From Flavobacteriales bacterium (GTDB lineage Bacteria; Bacteroidota; Bacteroidia; Flavobacteriales_F; PHOS-HE28), in NCBI GenBank assembly GCA_016715895.1, contig JADJXH010000003.1, positions 1,598,501-1,662,500 on the forward strand: a stretch of 64,000 nucleotides of DNA, written 5' to 3'. The notes below the pieces were generated by a model that searched no databases, was not told where the DNA came from, and saw only the letters and a list, made by a program, of their open reading frames with translations. Of this stretch, positions 7,252-16,165 are shown in pieces. Each line of letters opens with the position of its first letter. The first letter of the stretch is position 1. Made by a program: the position numbers and the translations under genes.

Positions 7252-9026
7252 TCCTGCAAGCACTTAACGATTACTACAAGCGCGCGGAGAATCTCGCCCC
7301 CGAAGGATGGGTGCGCCGTGGTGTGGACTATTTGATCGTGCTGGACAAGCAAGGGAATTGCACCAATGTGGAGTGCATCCAAGACCAAGTGAAAGGGAAG
7401 GCCATTGCACATCAGATGTTGGTACCTCACATCGGTAAGCAGGCATTGAAGCACACCAACAGCGGCAAGGACGCTAACCTGCTTTGGGACAACGGCAGCT
7501 TCGTTCTCGGTGGTGCAGGAAAGGGCCGGACCAAGGTGGAATCATTTGTCGCTACGCTCGATGAGTGGTTCCCTGGCACCCAGGACGAAGGTGTGTCTGC
7601 CATACGGTCATTCACTCGGTTGATGCTCGAAAGACCCGGTTCGAGAGATGAACTGTTGACCCGCTTCAACTTGAAGGAACTCTTCGATGAGCGCGATTTT
7701 GTCTTTGCGTTCAAACTACATGGGGACGTGGAACCAGTCCACAACCGACGTGCTGTTCGCACTGCTTATGAGCAGAAGCGTACGAATGGCACTAGTGAAA
7801 GGCAGGTCATGGGCAACTGCCTCGTGACAGGTGCTGAGAATGTCCCGCTCGCTTTGAACGAAACGGTGATCAAGCCCATTTTAGGTGGCCAGCCAGCTGG
7901 AGTGAACATCATCTCATTCAACAAGAGGTCATTCGAATCATACGGTAAAGCTGGGCGCAAAGGAGAGAACGCGCCGGTGAGCAAGGAAGCATCGTTCGGG
8001 TACACCACGGCATTGAATGGATTACTGACCTCAGACCATCAGAGGCTACAGATCGCTGATGCTACCACTGTCTTCTGGGCCAGTGAGCAACACGAAATGG
8101 AGGACCTCTTTGGGGAGATCATGGTTGACGACCCGGAGCGCGGGACCAAAGCACTACAGGCCATGTTGAATGCAGCGCGGAGCGGAAGGTTCACCATTGG
8201 TGAGCCTACGGCAACGTTTCATGTGCTTGGCGTAGCGGCACCGGCCAAGGCTCGCGTCTCTATCCGTTTCTATCAGGAAGCAGAATCGTTGGCACTCGCT
8301 AAGCGCTTGCTCCAACATTTCGAGGACTTGCAGGTCACGGAAACGCCTATCCACTACTCAATAAGCCGCTTGCTCCGTTCCATTGCCGTGCGTGGCGAGA
8401 AGGAGAACATCCCAGATGGCTTGGCATCAGACCTCGTACGGTGCATAGTCGGGGACTTGCCATACCCCCCAGTTCTACTCTCGGCTGCGGTAATGCGCTG
8501 CCGGGCAGAGCAATCGAAACGGGACAAGAAGCGAGGAAGTGAAAATGTGCCCCGTGAACGGGCCGCACTCCTTAAAGCCTGCCTCAACCGAACCATCCGC
8601 CTGAACAACCAAACAGCCAACGAACCGCAACCTGAATTCACCGCCATGCTCGACCCGAACAACCCCGACAACGCCTACCGCTTGGGCCGCCTCTTTGCCG
8701 CGCTCGAAAAGACACAAGAGGATGCGTTTTGGCCAACGCGACTGAATGCCACCATCCGAGACCGGTACTACGGCGCGGCATCCAGCACGCCGGCCACCGT
8801 ATTCTCCACGCTGCTGCGAATGAAGAATCATCACATCTCGAAGATGGAAAACAGAGGCACAGCCATCAATCGAGAGAAGCTGATAGGCGAGATCATGGAT
8901 GGGCTGGACAAGTTCCCCGGCCATCTGCCGCTGCCCGCGCAGGCCCGCTTTGCGCTCGGTTACTACCACCAGCGCCAAGCCCTGTTCCCAAACTCCGACA
9001 AATCCAACGAACCTTCAAACAACTGA
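7248..9026 (+). CDS. cas8c: Cas8c/Csd1 large subunit of type I-C Cascade
   Basis: 592 aa large subunit that recognises the PAM and helps open the target duplex (family knowledge). It starts MILQALNDYYKRAENLAP, a typical Csd1 N-terminus. The C-terminal 126 residues, from YRLGRLFAALEKTQEDA onward, match the part of Csd1 that is also made separately as Cas11c. The middle third has somewhat less GC-biased codons than neighbouring chromosomal genes, in line with a horizontally moving defence locus. The start overlaps cas5c by 4 nt, and cas7c begins 4 nt after the stop. Confidence 0.95.
   Translation: MILQALNDYYKRAENLAPEGWVRRGVDYLIVLDKQGNCTNVECIQDQVKGKAIAHQMLVPHIGKQALKHTNSGKDANLLWDNGSFVLGGAGKGRTKVESFVATLDEWFPGTQDEGVSAIRSFTRLMLERPGSRDELLTRFNLKELFDERDFVFAFKLHGDVEPVHNRRAVRTAYEQKRTNGTSERQVMGNCLVTGAENVPLALNETVIKPILGGQPAGVNIISFNKRSFESYGKAGRKGENAPVSKEASFGYTTALNGLLTSDHQRLQIADATTVFWASEQHEMEDLFGEIMVDDPERGTKALQAMLNAARSGRFTIGEPTATFHVLGVAAPAKARVSIRFYQEAESLALAKRLLQHFEDLQVTETPIHYSISRLLRSIAVRGEKENIPDGLASDLVRCIVGDLPYPPVLLSAAVMRCRAEQSKRDKKRGSENVPRERAALLKACLNRTIRLNNQTANEPQPEFTAMLDPNNPDNAYRLGRLFAALEKTQEDAFWPTRLNATIRDRYYGAASSTPATVFSTLLRMKNHHISKMENRGTAINREKLIGEIMDGLDKFPGHLPLPAQARFALGYYHQRQALFPNSDKSNEPSNN
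8646..9026 (+). CDS. cas11c: Nested Cas11c small subunit from internal start in cas8c (predicted)
   Basis: Type I-C systems are known to make a separate small subunit by internal initiation within cas8c. Here an in-frame ATG at 8646 (Cas8c residue 467) would give a 126-aa product starting MLDPNNPDNAYRLGRLFA, which is the size and place expected for Cas11c. No Shine-Dalgarno sequence precedes it, but such sequences are also absent from normal starts in this window, so this does not argue against it. The start is inferred from length and position only. Confidence 0.55.
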   Translation: MLDPNNPDNAYRLGRLFAALEKTQEDAFWPTRLNATIRDRYYGAASSTPATVFSTLLRMKNHHISKMENRGTAINREKLIGEIMDGLDKFPGHLPLPAQARFALGYYHQRQALFPNSDKSNEPSNN

Positions 9027-9030
9027 CCCC

Positions 9031-9936
9031 ATGGAACTCAAGAACCGCTACGACTTCGTCCTGCTCTTCGATGTGAAGGACGGCAACCCCAATGGCGACC
9101 CGGATGCAGGCAACCTGCCGCGCCTCGACGCCGAATCAGGCCACGGCCTCGTGACCGATGTTTCGCTCAAGCGCAAGGTGCGGAACTACGTCGGCCTTGT
9201 GAAAGGCGAACAAACGCCGTACGAGATCTACGTGAAGGAGAAGGCCGTGCTCAACCTCACGCACGAACGCGCTTACGAAGCCATCGGCGTGAAGACTGAT
9301 GGCGACGACAAGAAGAAACGCAAAGGGGGCGGCGACGAGGTGAACAACGCGCGCAATTGGATGTGCAAGAACTTCTTCGACGTACGCACGTTCGGCGCGG
9401 TGATGTCCACAGGCGTGAACTGCGGCCAAGTTCGTGGACCTGTGCAACTCACGTTCGCACGTTCCATTGACCCGGTCGTCGCGCTGGAACATTCCATAAC
9501 ACGGATGGCGGTAGCGACCAAGGAAGAGGCGGAAAAGCAGGAAGGCGACAACCGCACCATGGGTCGCAAACACACCGTACCCTACGGTGTCTATGTAGCG
9601 CATGGTTTCGTGTCCTCGTTCCTCGCCAAGCAGACGGGTTTCTCCGAAGAAGACCTCAAGCTGCTCTGGCAGGCGCTCACCAGCATGTTCGAACATGACC
9701 GGTCGGCAGCGCGCGGCCAGATGGCCACACGCGGCCTCTACGTCTTCAAGCACGACAGCGACCTGGGCAACGCACCCGCCCATGACCTGTTCAGCCGTAT
9801 CCATGTGAAGCGCAAGGACGGCGTCGACATCGCTCGCGATTGGAGCGATTACGATGTGACCATCAACGAAGCCAACATGCCCAACGGCGTGAAACTGGAG
9901 CGCGTGTACGAATCTGTCGCCATGGAAATGGCTTGA
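9031..9936 (+). CDS. cas7c: Cas7c/Csd2 backbone subunit of Cascade
   Basis: 301 aa protein that polymerises along the crRNA spacer (family knowledge). The family signature near the N-terminus is clear: YDFVLLFDVKDGNPNGDPDAG, then LPRLD and GLVTDVSLKRKVRNYV. The start at 9031 follows the cas8c stop by 4 nt. An upstream in-frame extension to 8899 lies inside cas8c and is rejected. The stop overlaps the cas4 ATG by one base (TGATG). Confidence 0.96.
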   Translation: MELKNRYDFVLLFDVKDGNPNGDPDAGNLPRLDAESGHGLVTDVSLKRKVRNYVGLVKGEQTPYEIYVKEKAVLNLTHERAYEAIGVKTDGDDKKKRKGGGDEVNNARNWMCKNFFDVRTFGAVMSTGVNCGQVRGPVQLTFARSIDPVVALEHSITRMAVATKEEAEKQEGDNRTMGRKHTVPYGVYVAHGFVSSFLAKQTGFSEEDLKLLWQALTSMFEHDRSAARGQMATRGLYVFKHDSDLGNAPAHDLFSRIHVKRKDGVDIARDWSDYDVTINEANMPNGVKLERVYESVAMEMA

Positions 9937-10556
9937 TGCAAGCACTCGACCCTATCCCCATCTCCGCCCTGCAACACTGGATGTACTGCCCCCGGCAGTG
10001 CGCTTTGATCCATGTGGAGCAGGTGTTCGCGGACAACGTGCATACCGCACGCGGCAACGCCGTGCATGCGCTGGTGGACGAGCCGGGGTACGAGCTGAAG
10101 AAGGGTGTGAAAGTCGAGCGGTCGCTTCCCCTGTGGAGCGACCGCATCGGCCTCATCGGCAAGGCTGACCTGGTGGAGTTCTACCCGGATGGCAGCGTGT
10201 TCCCGGTGGAGTTCAAGCATGGGCCCAAGCGCAAACACACCCACGACGACATCCAACTAGCGGCACAGGCCATGTGCCTGGAGGAAATGCTGGTCAAGCC
10301 CGTACCACAAGGTGCGATCTACCACGCCAGCAGCCGCAGGCGTCGCGATGTGGACATCGATGCCGACCTGCGCAAGCTGGTGGAAGTCACCACCGAGGCC
10401 GTTCGCACCTGCATTCAAGAAGGCCGCTTGCCACCGCCTGTGAACGATGATCGCTGCGAGCACTGTTCCTTGAAGGAGATCTGTCAACCCGATGTGCTGG
10501 ATGACAAGCGGGCCCAAGCGCGCTTGCGCGATACGCTCTTTGATATCGATAGCTGA
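9936..10556 (+). CDS. cas4: Cas4 Fe-S exonuclease for spacer adaptation
   Basis: 206 aa RecB-like nuclease that trims prespacers and helps select the PAM end with Cas1-Cas2 (family knowledge). C18 lies in MYCPRQC, and C174, C177 and C183 lie in DRCEHCSLKEIC; together these match the four-cysteine Fe-S cluster. The nuclease core is visible as GKADLVEF and FPVEFKHG, with the expected Asp, Glu and Lys. The TGATG junctions at both ends (cas7c/cas4 and cas4/cas1) show tight coupling. Confidence 0.95.
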   Translation: MQALDPIPISALQHWMYCPRQCALIHVEQVFADNVHTARGNAVHALVDEPGYELKKGVKVERSLPLWSDRIGLIGKADLVEFYPDGSVFPVEFKHGPKRKHTHDDIQLAAQAMCLEEMLVKPVPQGAIYHASSRRRRDVDIDADLRKLVEVTTEAVRTCIQEGRLPPPVNDDRCEHCSLKEICQPDVLDDKRAQARLRDTLFDIDS

Positions 10557-11590
10557 TGCACCATCTGGAGAACACCCTCTACGTGATGACCCCCAATGCC
10601 TACGCGCATTTGGAGAACGCCACCGTCCGCATCGACGTGGAGAAGGTGAAGAAGCTGCAAGTGCCCCTGCACCACCTGGCCGGGCTGGTCACCTTCGGCA
10701 ATGTCATGGTCTCTCCTGCCCTTATGCACAAGTTGGCCGACGAGGGCAAAAGCCTTGTGCTGCTCGACTTCAATGGCCGTTTCAAAGCGCGCTTGGAAGG
10801 CGGCATCAGCGGCAACATCCTGCTGCGCAAGGCCCAATACAAAACAGCAGATGACCCGGCCGCCATCTTGGAAATAGCACGCGCCATCATCGCGGGCAAG
10901 ATCAAGAACAGCCGTACCGTACTGCTGCGCGGGGCTCGGGAAACCGACCATGCGAACGACATCGCCAAGCTCGATGCCGTGGCCCTGAGCCTCGCCCAGA
11001 CCTTGAGCAACCTGAAACACGCCACCGACGTGGATACCGTGCGCGGCCTCGAAGGCGAAGCGGCCAAGAACTACTTCGGTGTGCTTCCCCTCATCATCAA
11101 GCCGCAACACCGCGAAGCCTTTGCGCTCAACGGCCGCACCCGCCGTCCGCCACTGGACCGCACAAATGCTCTGCTCTCCTTCCTCTACGCCATGCTCATG
11201 AACGACTGCCGCAGCGCCCTGGAAGCCGTGGGCCTCGATCCACAGCTCGGCTTCTTGCACACGGTCCGCCCAGGCCGTGCTGCCTTGGCCTTGGACCTTC
11301 AGGAAGAGTTCCGTTCGGTCATCGTGGACCGTTTCGCGCTAACGCTCATCAACCGTGGCCAAGTGAACGCAGGAGATTTTGAAACGCGGGAAGGTGGGGC
11401 GGTCTCGTTGACCGAGAAGGGGCGCAAGACGGTGGTGGTGGCCTGGCAGGAGCGCAAACAGGAAGAGGTGCAACACCCGCTCACCGGCACGAAAACACCG
11501 ATCGGGCTATTGCCCTTCCTGCAGGCACGCTTCCTGGCCCGGACCATCCGCGGTGAGATGGAAGGCTATATCCCCTACTTATCGAAGTAA
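10556..11590 (+). CDS. cas1: CRISPR integrase Cas1 (type I-C)
   Basis: 344 aa, the usual length for Cas1c. It is the metal-dependent integrase that inserts spacers at the leader-proximal repeat. E166 in VRGLEGEAA, H235 in LGFLHTVRPGR and D247/E250 in LALDLQEEF are the conserved active-site positions. The N-terminal beta domain starts MHHLENTLYVMTPNAYAHLE. The gene shares one base with the cas4 stop and is followed by cas2 after 1 nt. It appears intact, and the length of the array fits an adaptation module that has worked. Confidence 0.97.
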   Translation: MHHLENTLYVMTPNAYAHLENATVRIDVEKVKKLQVPLHHLAGLVTFGNVMVSPALMHKLADEGKSLVLLDFNGRFKARLEGGISGNILLRKAQYKTADDPAAILEIARAIIAGKIKNSRTVLLRGARETDHANDIAKLDAVALSLAQTLSNLKHATDVDTVRGLEGEAAKNYFGVLPLIIKPQHREAFALNGRTRRPPLDRTNALLSFLYAMLMNDCRSALEAVGLDPQLGFLHTVRPGRAALALDLQEEFRSVIVDRFALTLINRGQVNAGDFETREGGAVSLTEKGRKTVVVAWQERKQEEVQHPLTGTKTPIGLLPFLQARFLARTIRGEMEGYIPYLSK

Positions 11591-11591
11591 C

Positions 11592-11882
11592 ATGCTCATC
11601 ATCGCCACCTACGACGTGTCGACCGAAACCGCAGGTGGCCGGAAGCGCCTCCGCAGAGTGGCCAAGATCTGCGAGCGCATGGGGCAACGGGTCCAGAAGA
11701 GCGTATTCGAGTTCGAGGTGGACCAAATGCAGTACGAGCAGTTGGAGCGGGAGTTGCTGGCCGAGATCGACGAGTTGGAGGACAGCCTCAGGTTCTACCG
11801 GCTCACCGAGCCGGCGCATCTGCGGGTGAAGCAATTCGGGAATTTCAGGAGCACCGACTTCGAGAAGCCGCTTATCGTATAA
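11592..11882 (+). CDS. cas2: CRISPR adaptation protein Cas2
   Basis: 96 aa ferredoxin-like protein forming the Cas1-Cas2 integrase core. The N-terminal strand MLIIATYDVST carries the conserved D8, and the KRLRRVAKICERMGQRVQKSVFEFEV stretch is typical (shown in parts: RVAKICERMG and QKSVFEFEV). The ATG at 11592 is chosen because it immediately precedes the conserved strand and lies 1 nt after the cas1 stop. The last base of the TAA stop is part of a stem-loop at 11882-11915. Confidence 0.95.
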   Translation: MLIIATYDVSTETAGGRKRLRRVAKICERMGQRVQKSVFEFEVDQMQYEQLERELLAEIDELEDSLRFYRLTEPAHLRVKQFGNFRSTDFEKPLIV

Positions 11883-11915
11883 CTTGAGGCGACGCGCTCT
11901 GCGCGAACCTCAAGT
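11882..11915 (+). terminator. Stem-loop directly after cas2 stop
   Basis: Perfect 8-bp outer stem ACTTGAGG (11882-11889) with CCTCAAGT (11908-11915), plus a 5-bp inner stem CGCGC/GCGCG around a TCT loop. No T-tract follows. It could end or protect the cas transcript, or form part of the CRISPR leader; the sequence does not separate these. Confidence 0.5.
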
Positions 11916-12075
11916 GACCGGAAAAAGTCAGGCGATCCGCGCAACGGTGCAAGCCAATGCGAGTGCGGTTTGGGGAACGAACGCTGTGCCCGCTACGTTG
12001 ATCCGGGTACGGCTGAGCTACTTTCGCGCAAGTACGTCCTGTTCAGCTTGGTGCAAGCCGGCTGAACAAGGCGGC
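11883..12075 (+). promoter_or_regulatory. CRISPR leader
   Basis: 193 bp between cas2 and the first repeat. Orientation is set by the degenerate repeat at the far end of the array and the ATTGAAAC 3' repeat end. A TACTTTCG box (-7-like) at 12019-12026 would put pre-crRNA transcription start about 45 bp before repeat 1. An inverted repeat GTTCAGC (12041-12047) / GCTGAAC (12061-12067), with an inner GCTTG/CAAGC pair, ends 8 bp before repeat 1 and may be a Cas1-Cas2 anchoring or regulatory element (inference). Confidence 0.65.
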
Positions 12076-15000
12076 CTATCGCTTGACCTTCGGGTCGGGC
12101 GCGGATTGAAACGTCGCGGCCGTGGTCCTGACCGAACAGGCGCGCTATCGCTTGACCTTCGGGTCGGGCGCGGATTGAAAGCTTGCCGCTCGGGAACCGG
12201 CTATCGCTTGACCTTCGGGTCGGGCGCGGATTGAAACTTCGCGGCCAGCAGTTCCTCCGTCTCCCGTACCAGCCTATCGCTTGACCTTCGGGTCGGGCGC
12301 GGATTGAAACCGCAGACGGGGCACAGCTTGTTCAGCGCCTACACTATCGCTTGACCTTCGGGTCGGGCGCGGATTGAAACTCGGCGTTCCGGTACATCGC
12401 CCACAGCACCGCGCTATCGCTTGACCTTCGGGTCGGGCGCGGATTGAAACCAAGGTCAGACAGTAGCTCGCTCACCGCCCTGCCTATCGCTTGACCTTCG
12501 GGTCGGGCGCGGATTGAAACTTGCAGAACACGCTCATCATGGCCTCTCGCACCCCTATCGCTTGACCTTCGGGTCGGGCGCGGATTGAAACTGGTACAAC
12601 TCCCACCCGGTACCGGGCGGCTCAACTATCGCTTGACCTTCGGGTCGGGCGCGGATTGAAACGTGGCCGGCCTGCCGGTGGGCGTGGCGGCATGGTCTAT
12701 CGCTTGACCTTCGGGTCGGGCGCGGATTGAAACTGCTCGTCTTCGGTACGGTAGAACACCTTCCGGCCTATCGCTTGACCTTCGGGTCGGGCGCGGATTG
12801 AAACAGGCCGGTGAAGGCCGCCACCTGCGCATCGGTGCTATCGCTTGACCTTCGGGTCGGGCGCGGATTGAAACACGTAGTACCCCTTGGCCTTGCTTCG
12901 CGGCTTGGGCTATCGCTTGACCTTCGGGTCGGGCGCGGATTGAAACTTCGACACCGAGGACGACTACGAGCCCGCGCGCTCTATCGCTTGACCTTCGGGT
13001 CGGGCGCGGATTGAAACAGGCCGTGGAACTCTTGGCCAAGTTCGTACAGGTCTATCGCTTGACCTTCGGGTCGGGCGCGGATTGAAACAAGGAAGGCGAC
13101 CGCTACTGGCGTGCCCTGTGCACCTATCGCTTGACCTTCGGGTCGGGCGCGGATTGAAACATCACCCTGGAGATGAACGAGCGGGCCCTGGGCCTATCGC
13201 TTGACCTTCGGGTCGGGCGCGGATTGAAACACCATCGCCTCCATGGCCCTCAACGAAGGCATGCTATCGCTTGACCTTCGGGTCGGGCGCGGATTGAAAC
13301 TCCTCTCTGGGGTTCGGGTCCGCGCCGCAGATGGGCTATCGCTTGACCTTCGGGTCGGGCGCGGATTGAAACAGGGCGGCGGCGAAGATGAGCTTCGGGT
13401 CCGCCACTATCGCTTGACCTTCGGGTCGGGCGCGGATTGAAACGACGAGTGCGGGGTGACGATCCCCACCCAGGACTACTATCGCTTGACCTTCGGGTCG
13501 GGCGCGGATTGAAACTTCCTGATGGACACCGGCACGGCCGCCTACACCCCTATCGCTTGACCTTCGGGTCGGGCGCGGATTGAAACTGGAGGTGGACCCC
13601 ACCGACCACATCGATGTGGCCTATCGCTTGACCTTCGGGTCGGGCGCGGATTGAAACCCTTGCCAGGACATCAGCGCAGCCGGAAAAGGAGCTATCGCTT
13701 GACCTTCGGGTCGGGCGCGGATTGAAACGTGGTGGACGACCGCTCTCCGAAGAAGGCCGGCCTCTATCGCTTGACCTTCGGGTCGGGCGCGGATTGAAAC
13801 ATGAGCCTGCAGGGCCGGGACCACCCGGACGGCACTATCGCTTGACCTTCGGGTCGGGCGCGGATTGAAACATTGTCCTCCGTGGCAAGGAAGCCGGTAA
13901 TGTGCTATCGCTTGACCTTCGGGTCGGGCGCGGATTGAAACGATGCGCCACCACACCAGCTCATCGTGCGGCAGCTATCGCTTGACCTTCGGGTCGGGCG
14001 CGGATTGAAACGACCTGCTGGGGGGCTACAACTGCCAGCACATCCCTATCGCTTGACCTTCGGGTCGGGCGCGGATTGAAACAGGATCACCGGGCGGGCC
14101 AGGTCGATCGTGAGCACTATCGCTTGACCTTCGGGTCGGGCGCGGATTGAAACAAGCACGTGGAGAGCGCCGCCCTGGAGAACGAGCTATCGCTTGACCT
14201 TCGGGTCGGGCGCGGATTGAAACACCGTCATCCGCACCGGCTACACGGCGACCATTGCTATCGCTTGACCTTCGGGTCGGGCGCGGATTGAAACCGCGAG
14301 ATCCTTGACGATGCCACCACCCGCACCGTCTATCGCTTGACCTTCGGGTCGGGCGCGGATTGAAACAGCTTCCGGGCGGCACCACGGACGCCGAGGCTGA
14401 TCTATCGCTTGACCTTCGGGTCGGGCGCGGATTGAAACATCATGTCGGCAGCGACACCGAACAGGACGTGGACTATCGCTTGACCTTCGGGTCGGGCGCG
14501 GATTGAAACTTACTCAACAGGAAGATGTACTCGTGAGCCTTCGCTATCGCTTGACCTTCGGGTCGGGCGCGGATTGAAACGCCGTACCGCGACCGCACGG
14601 CTCCACTTAACGTCTCTATCGCTTGACCTTCGGGTCGGGCGCGGATTGAAACGCGTCGCAGACCTGGTGGTCACTAAAGGACGAATCTATCGCTTGACCT
14701 TCGGGTCGGGCGCGGATTGAAACAGCGTCGGCACCGTGTCGGAGCCGTACCAGGGCTCCTATCGCTTGACCTTCGGGTCGGGCGCGGATTGAAACGTGAA
14801 CGAATGGGGCGAGGCCATCGAGGGCAATGCTATCGCTTGACCTTCGGGTCGGGCGCGGATTGAAACATGACGAGCGCCAAGGGTGCGACCCCAGAAGAGG
14901 CTATCGCTTGACCTTCGGGTCGGGCGCGGATTGAAACACCGGCCCGCAAACGCTGTGCGAGCGTTGACGAACTATCGCTTGACCTTCGGGTCGGGCGCGG

Positions 15001-15915
15001 ATTGAAACTCCGGCCGTGCGGGTGCTGCCGTACTGCCTGGACTATCGCTTGACCTTCGGGTCGGGCGCGGATTGAAACGACCTCCGGCAGCTACCGGGCC
15101 TCACGCCGCCTTCTATCGCTCGACCTTCGGGTCGGGCGCGGATTGAAACAGCACGTATACGTCAAGGGCGCCCACGATGACCACTATCGCTCGACCTTCG
15201 GGTCGGGCGCGGATTGAAACCGGTGAGGCCCCGCCCCTGTGGCGGGGCTTCGCTCTATCGCTCGACCTTCGGGTCGGGCGCGGATTGAAACACCAGCTGC
15301 AGGTAGGACGGCGCGTAGAGCTCCAACTATCGCTCGACCTTCGGGTCGGGCGCGGATTGAAACAGTTTCCGGGCGGCACCACGGACGCCGAGGCTGATCT
15401 ATCGCTCGACCTTCGGGTCGGGCGCGGATTGAAACGCGGTCGTCCTGCCGCAGTTGGGGATCTCGCACACTATCGCTCGACCTTCGGGTCGGGCGCGGAT
15501 TGAAACCACCACCCGACGAACGCCGGTCCGGCCGCTTGGCACTATCGCTCGACCTTCGGGTCGGGCGCGGATTGAAACGCCACGGTGAGCAGGGCGTCCC
15601 ACAACGACAGGCGCTATCGCTCGACCTTCGGGTCGGGCGCGGATTGAAACTATGCGGAGTACAGCGAGCGGCTGGGCGACCGGCCTATCGCTCGACCTTC
15701 GGGTCGGGCGCAGATTGAAACGCGCACGGGCGAACGTGGACCGCACAAGGATGGCCCTATCGCTCGACCTTCGGGTCGGGCGCGGATTGAAACCTGTCCA
15801 ACTTGGCGCGGCCACAGTACCGCGTGGAACTATCGCTCGACCTTCGGGTCGGGCGCGGATTGAAACCAGCACCTCCGAGAGCGAGCACGAAGACCCGCTG
15901 CTATCGCTCGACCTT
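12076..15915 (+). CRISPR. Type I-C CRISPR array: 54 full repeats plus 1 truncated, 54 spacers
   Basis: 37-bp repeats begin CTATCGCTTGACC and end GCGCGGATTGAAAC. Spacers are mostly 33-35 bp (range 32-36), except spacer 2 (19-20 bp). The repeat folds as GCTTGACC / GGTCGGGC around a TTCG tetraloop, leaving about 11-12 nt as 5' handle, as expected for Cas5c processing. Repeats 1-43 have T at position 9; repeats 44-55 (15113 onward) have C. Repeat 2 (12145-12181) ends in G instead of C. Repeat 52 (15685) has A in GCGCAGATTG. The terminal repeat at 15901 keeps only its first 15 bases. Spacers at 14367-14401 and 15364-15398 differ by one base. Reading frames across the array are artefacts. Confidence 0.99.
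15113..15915 (+). repeat. Older repeat-allele block of the array (position 9 = C)
   Basis: Repeats 44 to 55 read CTATCGCTCGACC, while all 43 leader-side repeats read CTATCGCTTGACC. Because new repeats are copied from the leader-proximal repeat, a single C-to-T change fixed at that repeat explains the sharp boundary. The change turns a C-G pair in the repeat hairpin into U-G. Confidence 0.9.
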
Positions 15916-16165
15916 AACAAAGCCAACCACGTCCTCTCCCTACCTTCCCCCCGAAGCGCACTCGGTTGGACCCTCGGATGACGGGGTATGCGGCAGACGG
16001 GGCTTCGCGCCACGGAGATAAGCCGAACGACGGAGGGCGCTTCACTATTTCCGGACGGGGCGGCTGGTCGGGAACGATCGACCGCTCCACCTCGAGGCAG
16101 CCCTCTGCAGCGTCATCTCGTCTATCCCATGCACGCGTACCTTCATTCACCGAACCCCTGATGCC

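Noticed and set aside
12076..15915. Self-targeting spacers
   Set aside because: I compared spacers by eye with the genes in the window and noticed no match, but I cannot do this exhaustively. A search of all 54 spacers against the full genome would decide it.
15399..16013. Open frames across the CRISPR array that repeat a fixed peptide
   Set aside because: The repeat is translated over and over; these frames have no start signal or domain and are artefacts of the array.
15916..16165. Possible small gene after the array
   Set aside because: Frames here are Arg/Ser-rich with no start context. The region is better explained as the array tail plus the promoter (TACCTTCA at 16138-16145) of the next gene.
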